NCBI GenBank assembly: GCA_019636625.1
Contig: JAHBXE010000018.1
Coordinates: 1-64,000, forward strand
DNA: 64,000 nucleotides
Reading direction: 5' to 3'
Source: Phycisphaeraceae bacterium
GTDB lineage: Bacteria > Planctomycetota > Phycisphaerae > Phycisphaerales > UBA1924
Of this stretch, positions 1 to 9,083 are shown piece after piece. Positions within the stretch are counted from its first letter, which is position 1. Every line of letters begins with the position of its first letter. The notes under the pieces were generated by a model, which did no database searches, had not been told where the DNA came from, and was given only the letters and a program-made list of their open reading frames with translations. Both the position numbers and the translations under genes were made by a program.

Positions 1-2934
1 GAGCATCTGCGTCGGCTCGTTGATGTTGCCAAGCTCGCCGTGGTCGTCGCTCACGAAGTACCGGTCGACGCGGATCCACGACATTTCGCGGCCCTTGGCG
101 ACCTCCTTCTTGCCGATGACGGGGATGTTGTTCTCCGCCTGGCAGGCCGTTGTGCACGCGCCGCAGCCCGTGCACGTCGACAAGTCGATCGACATGCCCC
201 ACTGCGGACCCTTGGCGTACTCCGAACCCGGCTCGGGCGTCAGGCCGCGGCCGTCCATGTACTTCTCGCCGGGCTTGGGCTCGCCCTTGTTGTAGGGATG
301 GGGGTAGATGTTGAGGTTGGGGGGCGTGTGCGTCAGCTCGCCATGGCTGACGCGTTCCGCGAAGTTGAGCTTCTTGGTCGTGCCGTACAGGCGGTCACGT
401 TCCTCCACCGGAGGCTCCGCGCCGTACTTCTGCCAGGCGACGAGGTCCACCTGCCGCAGCAGCGCCGTCCGGCCCTCGAGCGACCAGTGGTTCTGCGTGC
501 TGGAGATCGGGTACGTGCGGGCGACCTTGGTCGCCGTCGCGCCGCGGGACATCCAGCGGGCCTCGGTCGTCCGGATCGGGTTCACGTTGAATCCGACGCC
601 ATCGCCGACGCGCCCGGCGTGCTGCCGCCCGTACCCGAGCTGGAAGATCACCGTGTTGTCCGCCATGCCGGGCATGATCCACACCGCGACATCCACGCTC
701 CGCCCGCCCAGCGTGAACTTGGCCACGCGGGCCTCCGGGTACTTCTGCGTGTAGATGTCTTCCGCGCCGCCCTTCTCGCTCGAGAACCGCTGCGGCGCCA
801 GGCCCAGCTTCTCCGCGGTCTTCGGGCTCATCAGCGCCGGATTGTCCCACACCACGCGCGTGCCGGTCTGCGGCAGTTCCTGCACCCATGCGTTGTTCGC
901 GTACCGCCCGTCGTGCGTGCGACCCACCACAAAGGCGACATCCAGCGACTGCTCCGTCGGAGGTGCGCCGAGGGAAAGCTTCGACACCTCGGCCGCGACC
1001 GCCCCGGCGTTGAGCTTCGGTGTCGCCGGCGCTTTGGCCAGATCGGCCACCACGCCGTCGTGCAGGGCCCGACGCCACTTCTTCTCGAACGCGGCGGCGC
1101 CGATGCCCCCGCCGATCGCCACCCGCCACGCTTCCTGCACGATGCGGTGCCCGTCGTCCGCACGCTGCGCCTTTGGCGGCGCGGGCGCCGTCGCATCCCC
1201 GGTCACCGGCGGCGTGGACTTCACGATCGCCGCCTCCGGGTCGGCCAGGATCGCGAGGAACTCGATATCACTCCGGGCCGGGTCGTACAGCGGCGCGATC
1301 ATCGGCTGGATCGGCGCGACCGTGCCGTCCCACGATTCCGCATCGCCCCACGACTCGAGAAAGTGAGCCCCGTTGAGCGACCAGTTCGCCGCGGCCGCGG
1401 TCTCCGTGTTCTCCACCGAGAGGCAGACCGTCGTGCAATGACCGAAGTGCTTCGCGAAGTCCAGGTCCGCCGGCGCATCGTACACCGGGTTCACGTTCAC
1501 GCAGACGAGCGTCTTGACCTCGTGCGCCGCCATCGCGCCCGCCAGCGCCCGGATCCCCTCCGCGCTCGACGCGGCCTCGTCGGCCCGCATCGGCACGTAC
1601 CGAACCGTCTTGCCGATGTTGCCCAGGACCGCGTTCAGGGCGTGGCACAACGCGTGCACCGCCGGCGGCTGCGATGGGCCGGCCAGGATGAGGGTCTCGC
1701 CCGTCCGCGTGCGGGAACCGCCGTGCCCGTCCGATTCAGCGATCAGGTCCTCGGCGACGGCGTCCACGAACTTCTGCGGGATGTCCTCGCCCACCGGGGT
1801 GGCCACCTCGCGAACCGCCTGCGCCAGGGTGCCGGCGTCCGGGTTCCCGCGGACCTTCTCGTTCTCCAGCACGGCCCGCGCCAGCATGACGGCGAACGCC
1901 GGGATCCGGGAGGGAGCCAGGCGCAGGCGGTGGTCCGCCGCGGCCCCGGTGATGGAGTACGTCGACTCGACGACGTACAGGCGGCTCATCTCGTCCTTGA
2001 CCGTGAGCGAGCGCCGCGTCGCCGCGAACTCGCGGCTGTTGGGCAGGCACGCGGGATCGGTCTGTTCCAGGAAGTCGCGGTCGAGCGAAACAATCACCTT
2101 CGCCGCGACCTTGCCCGATCCGGACATGGTCAGCACATCGCGCATCGGACCGCCGAAGGCGGCCTGCGTTCCGCGGGCGGCGCCGTCGCTGTCCGCAGCG
2201 CTGTAGGGAACCCACATGGCCTGCGGGAACCGCGTCTTGATCCGGTCACGGACAAAGTCGAGGCTGGGGCTCGTGCGCTTCTGCACGAGGAAGGCCAGGC
2301 CCTTGCCACGGGTCGAATCGAACGTCTGCAGGTGGTCCTTGGACCAGACCTTGAAGTCGTCCCAACTGGCCAGGCGGTCGTCCCCCGGGCGGGGGCGGTA
2401 GGTGGGGAACTTGAGGCGGTCCGGGTCGTAGAGGTCCAGCACGCCGGCCTGCGACCAGACCGTGCTCTTGCCCCGGTTGTTGGGGTGGAGCGGGTTGCCC
2501 TCGACCTTCGTGGGGCGGCCCTCGTGCGTCTCGACCAGCAGGCCCTCGGCCCCGCCCCCGGGGATCGGCATGGCCGTCGCGTAGAGCGTGGGCTTGCCGG
2601 GGATCGTGTCCTCCGGCGCCTTGGCCGAGTACGGCATGATCTTGTGGTCCGGCCGACGGCAGCCCGGGAGCGTCGCGGCCCCGGCCAGGGCGACCGAAGC
2701 GCCCATGATCTTCAGGAACGTGCGCCGGGACGACTGGTCGTTGAACTCCGACGCGCCGCGCGGGAACTCACGCTCGATCCAGTCCCGGAACTCGCCCGTG
2801 TCCGCGACCTCGTCGAGGCTGCGCCACACGCGGGCGTTGGTCCCCGCCAGGCGGGGCAGGTCACGCGTGGTCGCGGCGAGCGCGGCCTTTCCGGGCTTGG
2901 CTTCCTTCACCGATGACGGGCATTGATCACTCAT
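1..2934 (-). CDS. actB: Alternative complex III molybdopterin/iron-sulfur subunit ActB, partial
   Basis: Open from an ATG at 2934 to the window edge (978 codons seen, C-terminus missing). The protein opens with a short conserved segment, then a Tat-like stretch near residue 66 (SRRTFLKIMGASVALAG). A long molybdopterin-oxidoreductase-like region follows, and a ferredoxin-type cluster motif CTGCGACTTAC lies near residue 919. This architecture is that of the fused ActB subunit of alternative complex III, a membrane quinol:electron-acceptor oxidoreductase that replaces cytochrome bc1. In characterised ActB proteins the molybdopterin domain carries no cofactor and the Fe-S domain carries electrons; that is family knowledge, not visible here. 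The pentaheme subunit gene ends 43 nt upstream of this start and reads in the same direction, so the pair is probably co-transcribed, with actC and further subunits expected beyond position 1. Confidence 0.9.
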   Translation of the reverse strand, partial: MSDQCPSSVKEAKPGKAALAATTRDLPRLAGTNARVWRSLDEVADTGEFRDWIEREFPRGASEFNDQSSRRTFLKIMGASVALAGAATLPGCRRPDHKIMPYSAKAPEDTIPGKPTLYATAMPIPGGGAEGLLVETHEGRPTKVEGNPLHPNNRGKSTVWSQAGVLDLYDPDRLKFPTYRPRPGDDRLASWDDFKVWSKDHLQTFDSTRGKGLAFLVQKRTSPSLDFVRDRIKTRFPQAMWVPYSAADSDGAARGTQAAFGGPMRDVLTMSGSGKVAAKVIVSLDRDFLEQTDPACLPNSREFAATRRSLTVKDEMSRLYVVESTYSITGAAADHRLRLAPSRIPAFAVMLARAVLENEKVRGNPDAGTLAQAVREVATPVGEDIPQKFVDAVAEDLIAESDGHGGSRTRTGETLILAGPSQPPAVHALCHALNAVLGNIGKTVRYVPMRADEAASSAEGIRALAGAMAAHEVKTLVCVNVNPVYDAPADLDFAKHFGHCTTVCLSVENTETAAAANWSLNGAHFLESWGDAESWDGTVAPIQPMIAPLYDPARSDIEFLAILADPEAAIVKSTPPVTGDATAPAPPKAQRADDGHRIVQEAWRVAIGGGIGAAAFEKKWRRALHDGVVADLAKAPATPKLNAGAVAAEVSKLSLGAPPTEQSLDVAFVVGRTHDGRYANNAWVQELPQTGTRVVWDNPALMSPKTAEKLGLAPQRFSSEKGGAEDIYTQKYPEARVAKFTLGGRSVDVAVWIMPGMADNTVIFQLGYGRQHAGRVGDGVGFNVNPIRTTEARWMSRGATATKVARTYPISSTQNHWSLEGRTALLRQVDLVAWQKYGAEPPVEERDRLYGTTKKLNFAERVSHGELTHTPPNLNIYPHPYNKGEPKPGEKYMDGRGLTPEPGSEYAKGPQWGMSIDLSTCTGCGACTTACQAENNIPVIGKKEVAKGREMSWIRVDRYFVSDDHGELGNINEPTQML

Positions 2935-2977
2935 CGTTGTGCTTCCCGCGTCGCGCCCCCCGCCGACGCTCCGACGG

Positions 2978-3697
2978 CTAGTAGTGGCAGGCTCCGCAGT
3001 TTTCCGGGGGCGCGAGCTTGAGCGCCTCCACGACCTTCGACGCGTCAAAGCCCTTGAACGGGCTCTCCCCCGCCTTCCCCCCGGCCAGCAGCGTGAAGTG
3101 CTGCTGCACCTCGTGCAGGCTCGTCACCTTGTCCTGGGGCACGATCCGGTTCTGCGGATTCACGCCCATTTCCCGGTGGCAGTCGAGGCACCAGCCCATG
3201 CTCATGGGCTGGGTCTGCGCCACGATCGGCATCCCCATGATCTGCCCGTGGCAGGAGAAGCAGCTCACGCCCGCGTTGATGTGGACGTTGTGCGGGAAGT
3301 TGCGGACATAGTCCGGCACCTTGTGCACCCGGCGCCACTCAATCGAGTCGTTCTTCGCGTAGGCGTCGCGGACGAACTGCACCTTCGCGTCCGGCACGAT
3401 CTGCGAGGACACGTGCGTCTCCGCGTGGCAGCCGTAGCACGTCGACACGCTCGGGATGTTCGCCTCGGGGGACGTCTCCACGTTGGTGTGGCAGTACCGG
3501 CAGTCGATCCCCAGCTTCCCGGCGTGGAGCTGGTGGTTGAACCCCGTCCCCGGCTGGATCGGCATGTAGCCGACGCGCCAGTACTTGGGTGTCGCGTAGT
3601 ACCAGAAGCCCCCGACCACCGCGCACAGGCCGCCAAAGGCCGCCAGCGCGCCGAACGTGGGCAGACTGTTCATCCACTTCCCAAATAACACGCGCAT
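2978..3697 (-). CDS. actA: Alternative complex III pentaheme cytochrome c subunit ActA
   Basis: 239-residue protein with exactly five CXXCH heme-c motifs (CRYCH, CYGCH, CFSCH, CLDCH, CGACH). An N-terminal hydrophobic anchor (FGALAAFGGLCAVVGGFWYY) would place the hemes on the periplasmic face. Five hemes plus the ActB neighbour identify ActA, which passes electrons from quinol towards cytochrome c or the terminal oxidase. The ATG at 3697 is chosen because a GGACAGG element stands just upstream and the anchor follows within about 15 residues. A longer reading from 3790 would add an uncharacteristic basic stretch. The gene lies 43 nt upstream of actB and is divergent from the heme A synthase gene, the shared 260 nt probably holding both promoters. 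Confidence 0.92.
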   Translation of the reverse strand: MRVLFGKWMNSLPTFGALAAFGGLCAVVGGFWYYATPKYWRVGYMPIQPGTGFNHQLHAGKLGIDCRYCHTNVETSPEANIPSVSTCYGCHAETHVSSQIVPDAKVQFVRDAYAKNDSIEWRRVHKVPDYVRNFPHNVHINAGVSCFSCHGQIMGMPIVAQTQPMSMGWCLDCHREMGVNPQNRIVPQDKVTSLHEVQQHFTLLAGGKAGESPFKGFDASKVVEALKLAPPENCGACHY

Positions 3698-3958
3698 ACT
3701 CCTGTCCTGCCGGAACGGCCAGCGTAGGCATCTCCGCCCCCCGGATTCCTGTGAGGCCGCAATTTGTGCAAGTTTGACCCCGGCTGTCAAGCTCCTTTAC
3801 TGTTCGACCGCACAAGATACCCAATCGGCCCTTCCGCCGCGCAGGGGCGAATCATGTCCACCGTGCCGCCATCGGACCCCTCCACTCCTCGATCCTCGCA
3901 ACGCGCGGCGAAGGAGTCCGTATCCGCTCAAAACCCAAACATAAACGGAGGTCCAGCG

Positions 3959-5257
3959 ATGCAACGTGTCCTGGGACAGTCAGTTACAACAGGCTTTGCC
4001 CTGGCCCTGGTCATCTGGACCTCGTGGTTCATCACCCACCTGCCGTGGGTCGGGCTATCCGGGCAGGCTCAAACTTTGATCGTGCTGGCGTTGTGGCTCG
4101 TCGCGGCGACCATCATGGCGGGCGGCAAGACCTCGGGCGGATTGCTCGCAAGTATCTGCGGCAACTTGACTTCGGCGCTCCTCGGTCTTCTTCTCCTGGG
4201 CAGCAAGCTCGTCGAACCCGCGGCGGAGAACCAGGCGGGAGCGGTCAAGCCGAACGCTGCCTTGATTGCCCTCGGCTTCATTGCACTTGGGGGTTTCATC
4301 GGGGCACTGGGGTTCTTCGTCAGCCGGTTGCTGCCCGCGCAGAAGGCAGACCGCAACCCGGACTGGCTGGCACGGCACGGCGCCGTGACCTCCTTCATCG
4401 TCGCCGTCCTGCTGTTCATCGGTGGGCTGGTTACCAGCACGGGATCGGGCATGGCCGTCCCGGACTGGCCGCGGACCTATGGCGCCAACATGTTCCTGTA
4501 CCCGCTCTCCGGGGCCGCCTCAGACATTTTCCTCGAACACACGCACCGACTGTTCGGCACGCTGGTCGGACTGGCTTCCATCACCCTGCTGATCTGGACG
4601 TTCGCCACGGAGAAGCGAACCTGGGTCAAGGTCATTGCCGGGATCGTGCTCGGCCTGGTCATTGCTCAGGGCGTGATCGGGGGCTATCGCGTCAACGAGA
4701 ACAGCCGGTTCCTGGCCATGCTTCATGGCGTACTGGGCCAGGTCACCTTCGGGCTGATCGTCGCCATGGCGGCGATCCTGTCCCCGACGTTCAAAGCCGC
4801 GAAGGCGAGCGAGGCGGTTGACAAGAGCCGGCGTCTTCGATTCATGACCACCGGATTCCTGCACGCGACGATCCTGCAACTGATCTTCGGCGCGATGTAC
4901 CGGCATTACCGGGACAACCACTCGCTGATGGCGCACATCGGGTTTTCGATTGTCGTCGTCCTGCTCGCCATCATGGCGGCGTTCTGCGCCCGGGCGGTCA
5001 GGGGGGAACACGGCGGCATCGGGCCGGTGCTGCGCCGGACCGGCGCCTGGGTGGTGGCCGTGGTCGCCGTCCAGTTCGTGTTGGGCTGGATCGCCTTCCT
5101 GGTGGCCGGGGGCGAGCCGAAGGCCACCGAACCAGGGCAGGCCCTCATACGGACCGCCCACCAGGCCAACGGAGCGCTGTTGCTGGCATTGGCCGTGCTG
5201 GGGTTCGTGTGGACCCGGCGGCTGTTGCGGCTTGACCAGGCGCGGGCCGCGGCATGA
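3959..5257 (+). CDS. ctaA: Heme A synthase (COX15/CtaA family) with N-terminal membrane extension
   Basis: 432 residues, polytopic. It should convert heme O to heme A for an aa3-type oxidase. Visible family signatures are EHTHRLFG (residues 193-200), H256 in LHGVLGQ, a His in HIGFS and HQANG near the C-terminus, which together supply the paired heme-ligating histidines of the two CtaA bundles. The canonical fold seems to start only at about residue 143 (TSTGSGMAVPDWP). The preceding ~140 residues add roughly three or four further hydrophobic segments, making the protein longer than a typical CtaA. The ATG at 3959 has GGAGG eight bases upstream. An ATG at 3854 would extend it further with a polar Ser/Pro-rich leader and is less likely. 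Transcribed away from actAB. Confidence 0.88.
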   Translation: MQRVLGQSVTTGFALALVIWTSWFITHLPWVGLSGQAQTLIVLALWLVAATIMAGGKTSGGLLASICGNLTSALLGLLLLGSKLVEPAAENQAGAVKPNAALIALGFIALGGFIGALGFFVSRLLPAQKADRNPDWLARHGAVTSFIVAVLLFIGGLVTSTGSGMAVPDWPRTYGANMFLYPLSGAASDIFLEHTHRLFGTLVGLASITLLIWTFATEKRTWVKVIAGIVLGLVIAQGVIGGYRVNENSRFLAMLHGVLGQVTFGLIVAMAAILSPTFKAAKASEAVDKSRRLRFMTTGFLHATILQLIFGAMYRHYRDNHSLMAHIGFSIVVVLLAIMAAFCARAVRGEHGGIGPVLRRTGAWVVAVVAVQFVLGWIAFLVAGGEPKATEPGQALIRTAHQANGALLLALAVLGFVWTRRLLRLDQARAAA

Positions 5258-5364
5258 AACCGGACCAATAACGCTTGGCGAAAGCGGCGGTTTGCGGCAC
5301 AATGGGCGGGCAATGGCCGATGGGGAGGTTCGTTGAACCTGCGGTCGCTGACTGGAGAGAAACC

Positions 5365-6939
5365 ATGCCCACGCAGCCCGAAGCGCCGACCAAGGCGGAG
5401 CCCGGCCGATCGGGCCGCACCACGGCGTCGATGACACCGATCAAGGCGGCCTCGTTCGGCTACAACCAGGCGCGGCACCTGCTGTGGCGGGCGGGCTTTG
5501 GCGGCACGCCCAACCAGATTCAGACGCTCTTGAGCTGGGGGCCGGAACGGTCCGTGGATTACCTGCTCGACACCGACAAGGCGCCCTTCGAGGCGGTCCG
5601 AGCGGACCAGTTCGACCGGAACATCATCCGTCCCCCGACGCCGGATGAGCAGGCGGAGATCCGGCGGGCCCGGCAGAGCCAGAACCAGGAAGCCCTCGCC
5701 CGGATCCAGGTGATGCAGCAGGAGCGGGAGAACCGCGACCGCCTGCAGGCCCGCGAGATGCAGAAGTGGTGGCTCGGTCGGATGATCGAGACGCCCCGCC
5801 CGCTCGAGGAGAAGATGACGCTCTTCTGGCACGGCCACTTCGCGACGGCGTTCCGCGGCGTCGAGAACAGCTACCACATGTTCATGCAGAACATGATGTT
5901 CCGCGCGAACGCGGTGGGGAGCTTCGCGGACCTGCTCCACGGGATCATCCGCGACCCGGCGATGCTCCGGTTCCTGAACAACAACGAGTCGCGGCGCAAC
6001 CGGCCCAACGAGAACCTGGCGCGGGAGATCATGGAACTCTTCAGCCTCGGGATCGGGAACTACACCGAGCGCGACATCAAGGAGGGCGCGCGGGCGCTCA
6101 CGGGCTACACGTTCACCGATGATGAGTTCACGTTCCAGCGGAACAACCACGACAACGGGGGCAAGACGATCCTGGGTGTGAGCGGGAACCTCGACGGCGA
6201 TGGCTTCGTCAAGGCCATCCTCGCGCAGAAGGCGTGCGCGCGGTTTGTGGCTCGGAAGCTCTATGCGTTCTTTGTCGCGGATATCCCGCCCCTGGAGGCC
6301 ACCGACAACGACCGCACGCTCGATCCGGTCGCCCGGTCCGCGATCGCGGACCTCGCCTCGGTCCTGCGCTCCAGCGACTACGCGCTCCGGCCCACCCTGC
6401 GCCGGATGTTCCTGTCCGAGCACTTCTACGACGACCGGATCCGGAACCAGCAGATCAAGTCCCCGGTGCAGCTCGTGGTCGGCGCCATGCGATCGCTCAA
6501 CACGCCCGTCCGCTCGCTCTCGGCGCTCAACGATGCGTGCGACCTCATGGGCCAGAACCTGTTCATGCCCCCGAGCGTCAAGGGATGGGACGGCGGGCGT
6601 TCGTGGATCAACACGGGCACGCTCTACGTCCGCCAGAACATCCTGGCGTTCCTCCTCACCGGCAAGCGGGCCCAGGGGTACGACCCCCTGGCCAAGACCG
6701 ATGAACGCTACGACCCCATGCCGCTGCTGTCGGAACTGGCCAAGGCCAGCCCTGGCGCAGAGAAGGATCCGGCGAAGGTCGCCGAGTACCTCCTGAAACT
6801 CACACTTGGATCCGCGCCCGAGAGCGCCCGGAGCATCCTCTCCGACTTCGCCCGGTCCCTGAACACCGGTGTCACGCCCGACCTGGTGACGGGCATGCTC
6901 CTGCTCATCACCGCCATGCCCGAGTACCAGTTGTGCTGA
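5365..6939 (+). CDS. DUF1800 family protein
   Basis: 524 residues with the DUF1800 pattern: an N-terminal NQARHLLWRAGFGGTP segment, a central FWHGHF followed by a long helical region with NNNESRRNRPNENLAREIMELFSLG, and a C-terminal QIKSPVQLVVGAMRSL plus PPSVKGWDGGRSW. The molecular role of this family is not established; its genes are nearly always followed by a DUF1501 gene, as here. The ATG at 5365 has GGAGAG six bases ahead. No clear signal peptide is seen, so location is uncertain, although the partner gene has a Tat signal. The pair is separated by 34 nt and is probably an operon. Confidence 0.9.
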   Translation: MPTQPEAPTKAEPGRSGRTTASMTPIKAASFGYNQARHLLWRAGFGGTPNQIQTLLSWGPERSVDYLLDTDKAPFEAVRADQFDRNIIRPPTPDEQAEIRRARQSQNQEALARIQVMQQERENRDRLQAREMQKWWLGRMIETPRPLEEKMTLFWHGHFATAFRGVENSYHMFMQNMMFRANAVGSFADLLHGIIRDPAMLRFLNNNESRRNRPNENLAREIMELFSLGIGNYTERDIKEGARALTGYTFTDDEFTFQRNNHDNGGKTILGVSGNLDGDGFVKAILAQKACARFVARKLYAFFVADIPPLEATDNDRTLDPVARSAIADLASVLRSSDYALRPTLRRMFLSEHFYDDRIRNQQIKSPVQLVVGAMRSLNTPVRSLSALNDACDLMGQNLFMPPSVKGWDGGRSWINTGTLYVRQNILAFLLTGKRAQGYDPLAKTDERYDPMPLLSELAKASPGAEKDPAKVAEYLLKLTLGSAPESARSILSDFARSLNTGVTPDLVTGMLLLITAMPEYQLC

Positions 6940-6973
6940 ACCGCCGCCACGCACCCCGTTCCGCGAGCCACCC

Positions 6974-8302
6974 ATGAACATCGATCGCCAGCCCGCCTTC
7001 ACCCGCCGCCAGTTCCTCTCCACGAGCCTGGTCATGGCCTCGGCCGCGGCCACGTTGCCCGCGTTCCTGAACCGCTCGGCCCTGGCGATGATGCCCTCGC
7101 TCGGCCTGTCATCGATGCCCGGCGTGCCGGAGGACCACATCCTCGTCGTCGTGCAACTCTCGGGGGGCAACGACGGCTTGAACACGGTCGTTCCCTTCTC
7201 GATGGACCAGTACTACCGCCTGCGCCCGGGGATCGGTATCGCGGCCAACAACGTGCTGAAACTCGGCGACTCGGGCGTTGGGCTTCACCCGCAACTGGCG
7301 GGAATCAAGGAGCTCTACGACAACGGGATGGCGTCGGTGATCCAGGGCGTTGGCTACCCCAACCCCAACCGCTCCCACTTCAAGAGCATGGACATCTGGC
7401 ACACGGCCGACACCAGCGCCACCGGCAACGGCTGGCTCGGTCGGTACTTCGACTCCGAATGCTGCGGCTACGGAAAGGGGGAGAGCGGCACGCCGGAGAA
7501 GAACGGCAAGCCCGGGGCCGCGAGCGTGTCCAACCAGCCGGGAATCGCCATCGGTCGCACGGCGCCCCTGGCGATGCAGGGCCAGGCCATCAAGCCGATC
7601 GCGTTCGAATCCGAAGACCTCTTCCGATGGGTCGGGCAGGATGTGCACAAGGCCCTGTCGGACCCGTACCACAAACTGGAGTCGCGGCAGGCGCCCGAGG
7701 GCGACAACTCCAACGCGGCGTTCCTGATGCGGACCGCGCTCGATGCGCAGGTGTCCAGCGACCTGATCCGCAAGGCCGTGCGTCAGCGCCCGCTGGTGCA
7801 GTACCCGGGCACGGGAATCGGGCAGCAGCTCCAGCTCGTGGGAAGCATGATCCGCGCCGGCCTGCCGACGCGGGTGTACTACGTCCAGCACGGCGGCTTC
7901 GACACCCACGCGCAGCAGGGCGGGCAGAACGGCCGGCACGCGAACCTGCTCGGGCAACTCTCGCAGGCGATCAAGGCGTTCTACGCGGACCTCAAGGCGC
8001 AGGAGAACGACCGGCGCGTGCTCACCATGTCCTTCAGCGAGTTCGGCCGGCGCGTCGCCCAGAACGCCAGCCAGGGAACCGACCACGGCACCGCCGCGCC
8101 CATGTTCCTCTTTGGCCCGATGGTCCGCCCCGGCGTGATCGGCGATCACCCGTCGCTGACCGACCTCGACGACGGCGACCTGAAGCACCGTATCGACTTC
8201 CGCAGCGTGTACGCGGGGATTCTCGAAGGATGGCTGAAAGCCGACCCGAGGAAGATTCTCGATGGGACGTACAAGGCGTTGCCGGTGATCAAGAAAGCCT
8301 GA
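6974..8302 (+). CDS. DUF1501 family protein, Tat-exported
   Basis: 442 residues. It begins with a Tat-type leader (TRRQFLSTSLVMASAAATLP) followed by the DUF1501 body: VVVQLSGGNDGLNTVVPF near the N-terminus, NPNRSHFKSMDIWHTAD, GFDTHAQQGGQNGRHANLL and SEFGRRVAQNASQGTDHGTAAP. The Asp/His-rich set resembles the alkaline-phosphatase/sulfatase superfamily to which the family is distantly related; no substrate is known. It lies 34 nt behind the DUF1800 gene, and its stop codon is only 2 nt from the stop of the convergent methyltransferase gene, leaving no room for a separate terminator. Confidence 0.9.
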   Translation: MNIDRQPAFTRRQFLSTSLVMASAAATLPAFLNRSALAMMPSLGLSSMPGVPEDHILVVVQLSGGNDGLNTVVPFSMDQYYRLRPGIGIAANNVLKLGDSGVGLHPQLAGIKELYDNGMASVIQGVGYPNPNRSHFKSMDIWHTADTSATGNGWLGRYFDSECCGYGKGESGTPEKNGKPGAASVSNQPGIAIGRTAPLAMQGQAIKPIAFESEDLFRWVGQDVHKALSDPYHKLESRQAPEGDNSNAAFLMRTALDAQVSSDLIRKAVRQRPLVQYPGTGIGQQLQLVGSMIRAGLPTRVYYVQHGGFDTHAQQGGQNGRHANLLGQLSQAIKAFYADLKAQENDRRVLTMSFSEFGRRVAQNASQGTDHGTAAPMFLFGPMVRPGVIGDHPSLTDLDDGDLKHRIDFRSVYAGILEGWLKADPRKILDGTYKALPVIKKA

Positions 8303-8304
8303 CG

Positions 8305-8913
8305 CTACTTCGTGCAGCGCACCACAAACGCCGGCGGAATATTCCGCCAGACGTACTCGCTGCGCTCCACGCGCGAGAAGAACTTCGGCAACCGCCGGTA
8401 GAAGCGCCGGCCCTTGGGAAGCATCGTGCCGACGCGATACCCGAACGTGATCAACTGCCCGCCGGGCTTGAGCACGCGGAGGCTGGCCGCCAGCGTCGCC
8501 TCCTGAAGCCGATCATCAAACGACGCCCACGGCAGGCCGCTGAAGATCACATCCACCTGCTCGATTCCCTCGCGGGCACAGAACTGGTCCACGTGCTCGA
8601 CGCTCCCCTGGTGGAGTGTCCGGCCCGGGTGACGCTCGCGCCACAGGTCCGCCATCGTGGGGTTCAACTCGATCGCGAAGTAGCGGCAACTCGGCGAGAG
8701 CCGGCGCAGGATCTTGGTCGTGAACGCGCCCGTGCCCGGCCCGAACTCAACGATCGCGTTCGCCGCGGTGAAGTCCACGCCCTCGACCATCTTCCGGGCC
8801 AGCCGCTTCGAACTCGGCGCCACGGCGCCGATGACAAAGGGCTGCGTGATGAACTCGCGGAGGAATCGGTACCCGTGCTTGCTGGAACGGGGGACGACAG
8901 CGGTCGTGGACAT
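8305..8913 (-). CDS. Class I SAM-dependent methyltransferase, phospholipid N-methyltransferase-like
   Basis: 202 residues. The Rossmann motif I EFGPGTGAFT (around residues 55-64) is preceded by FVIGAVAPSSKRLARKMVEGV, an arrangement seen in the PmtA-like phospholipid N-methyltransferase group (COG3963) and in KsgA relatives. The acidic residue closing strand 2 (AIELNP) and a motif IV-like FSGLPWASF are visible. The likely substrate is phosphatidylethanolamine or another lipid, but this is inference from family resemblance; small-molecule or rRNA methylation is not excluded. Start ATG 8913 has GGAG ahead of it. It is convergent with the DUF1501 gene and is followed upstream by about 170 nt without a gene. 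Confidence 0.7.
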   Translation of the reverse strand: MSTTAVVPRSSKHGYRFLREFITQPFVIGAVAPSSKRLARKMVEGVDFTAANAIVEFGPGTGAFTTKILRRLSPSCRYFAIELNPTMADLWRERHPGRTLHQGSVEHVDQFCAREGIEQVDVIFSGLPWASFDDRLQEATLAASLRVLKPGGQLITFGYRVGTMLPKGRRFYRRLPKFFSRVERSEYVWRNIPPAFVVRCTK

Positions 8914-9083
8914 CCGGGGCTCCGGCGCGCGACGGTTGCCCGGGCGCGCATGGCGGTCGCTCTTCGATCGGTTCTTTGGCGTGGAGGTTCGCAGATTTCA
9001 GCCTCGCTGGGCCCCGGCAAAGGCGTCAAGCATAGTGAATAGTCCGGCGGTCGCGGCAGCGCGAAGGGACCCTCGGGAGTTAC

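Noticed and set aside
40..2916. A 958-codon open frame on the + strand opposite actB
   Set aside because: It is the antisense shadow of a high-GC gene; its product is an Arg/His/Ala-rich sequence with no domain, while the minus-strand frame reads as a complete ActB-type protein.
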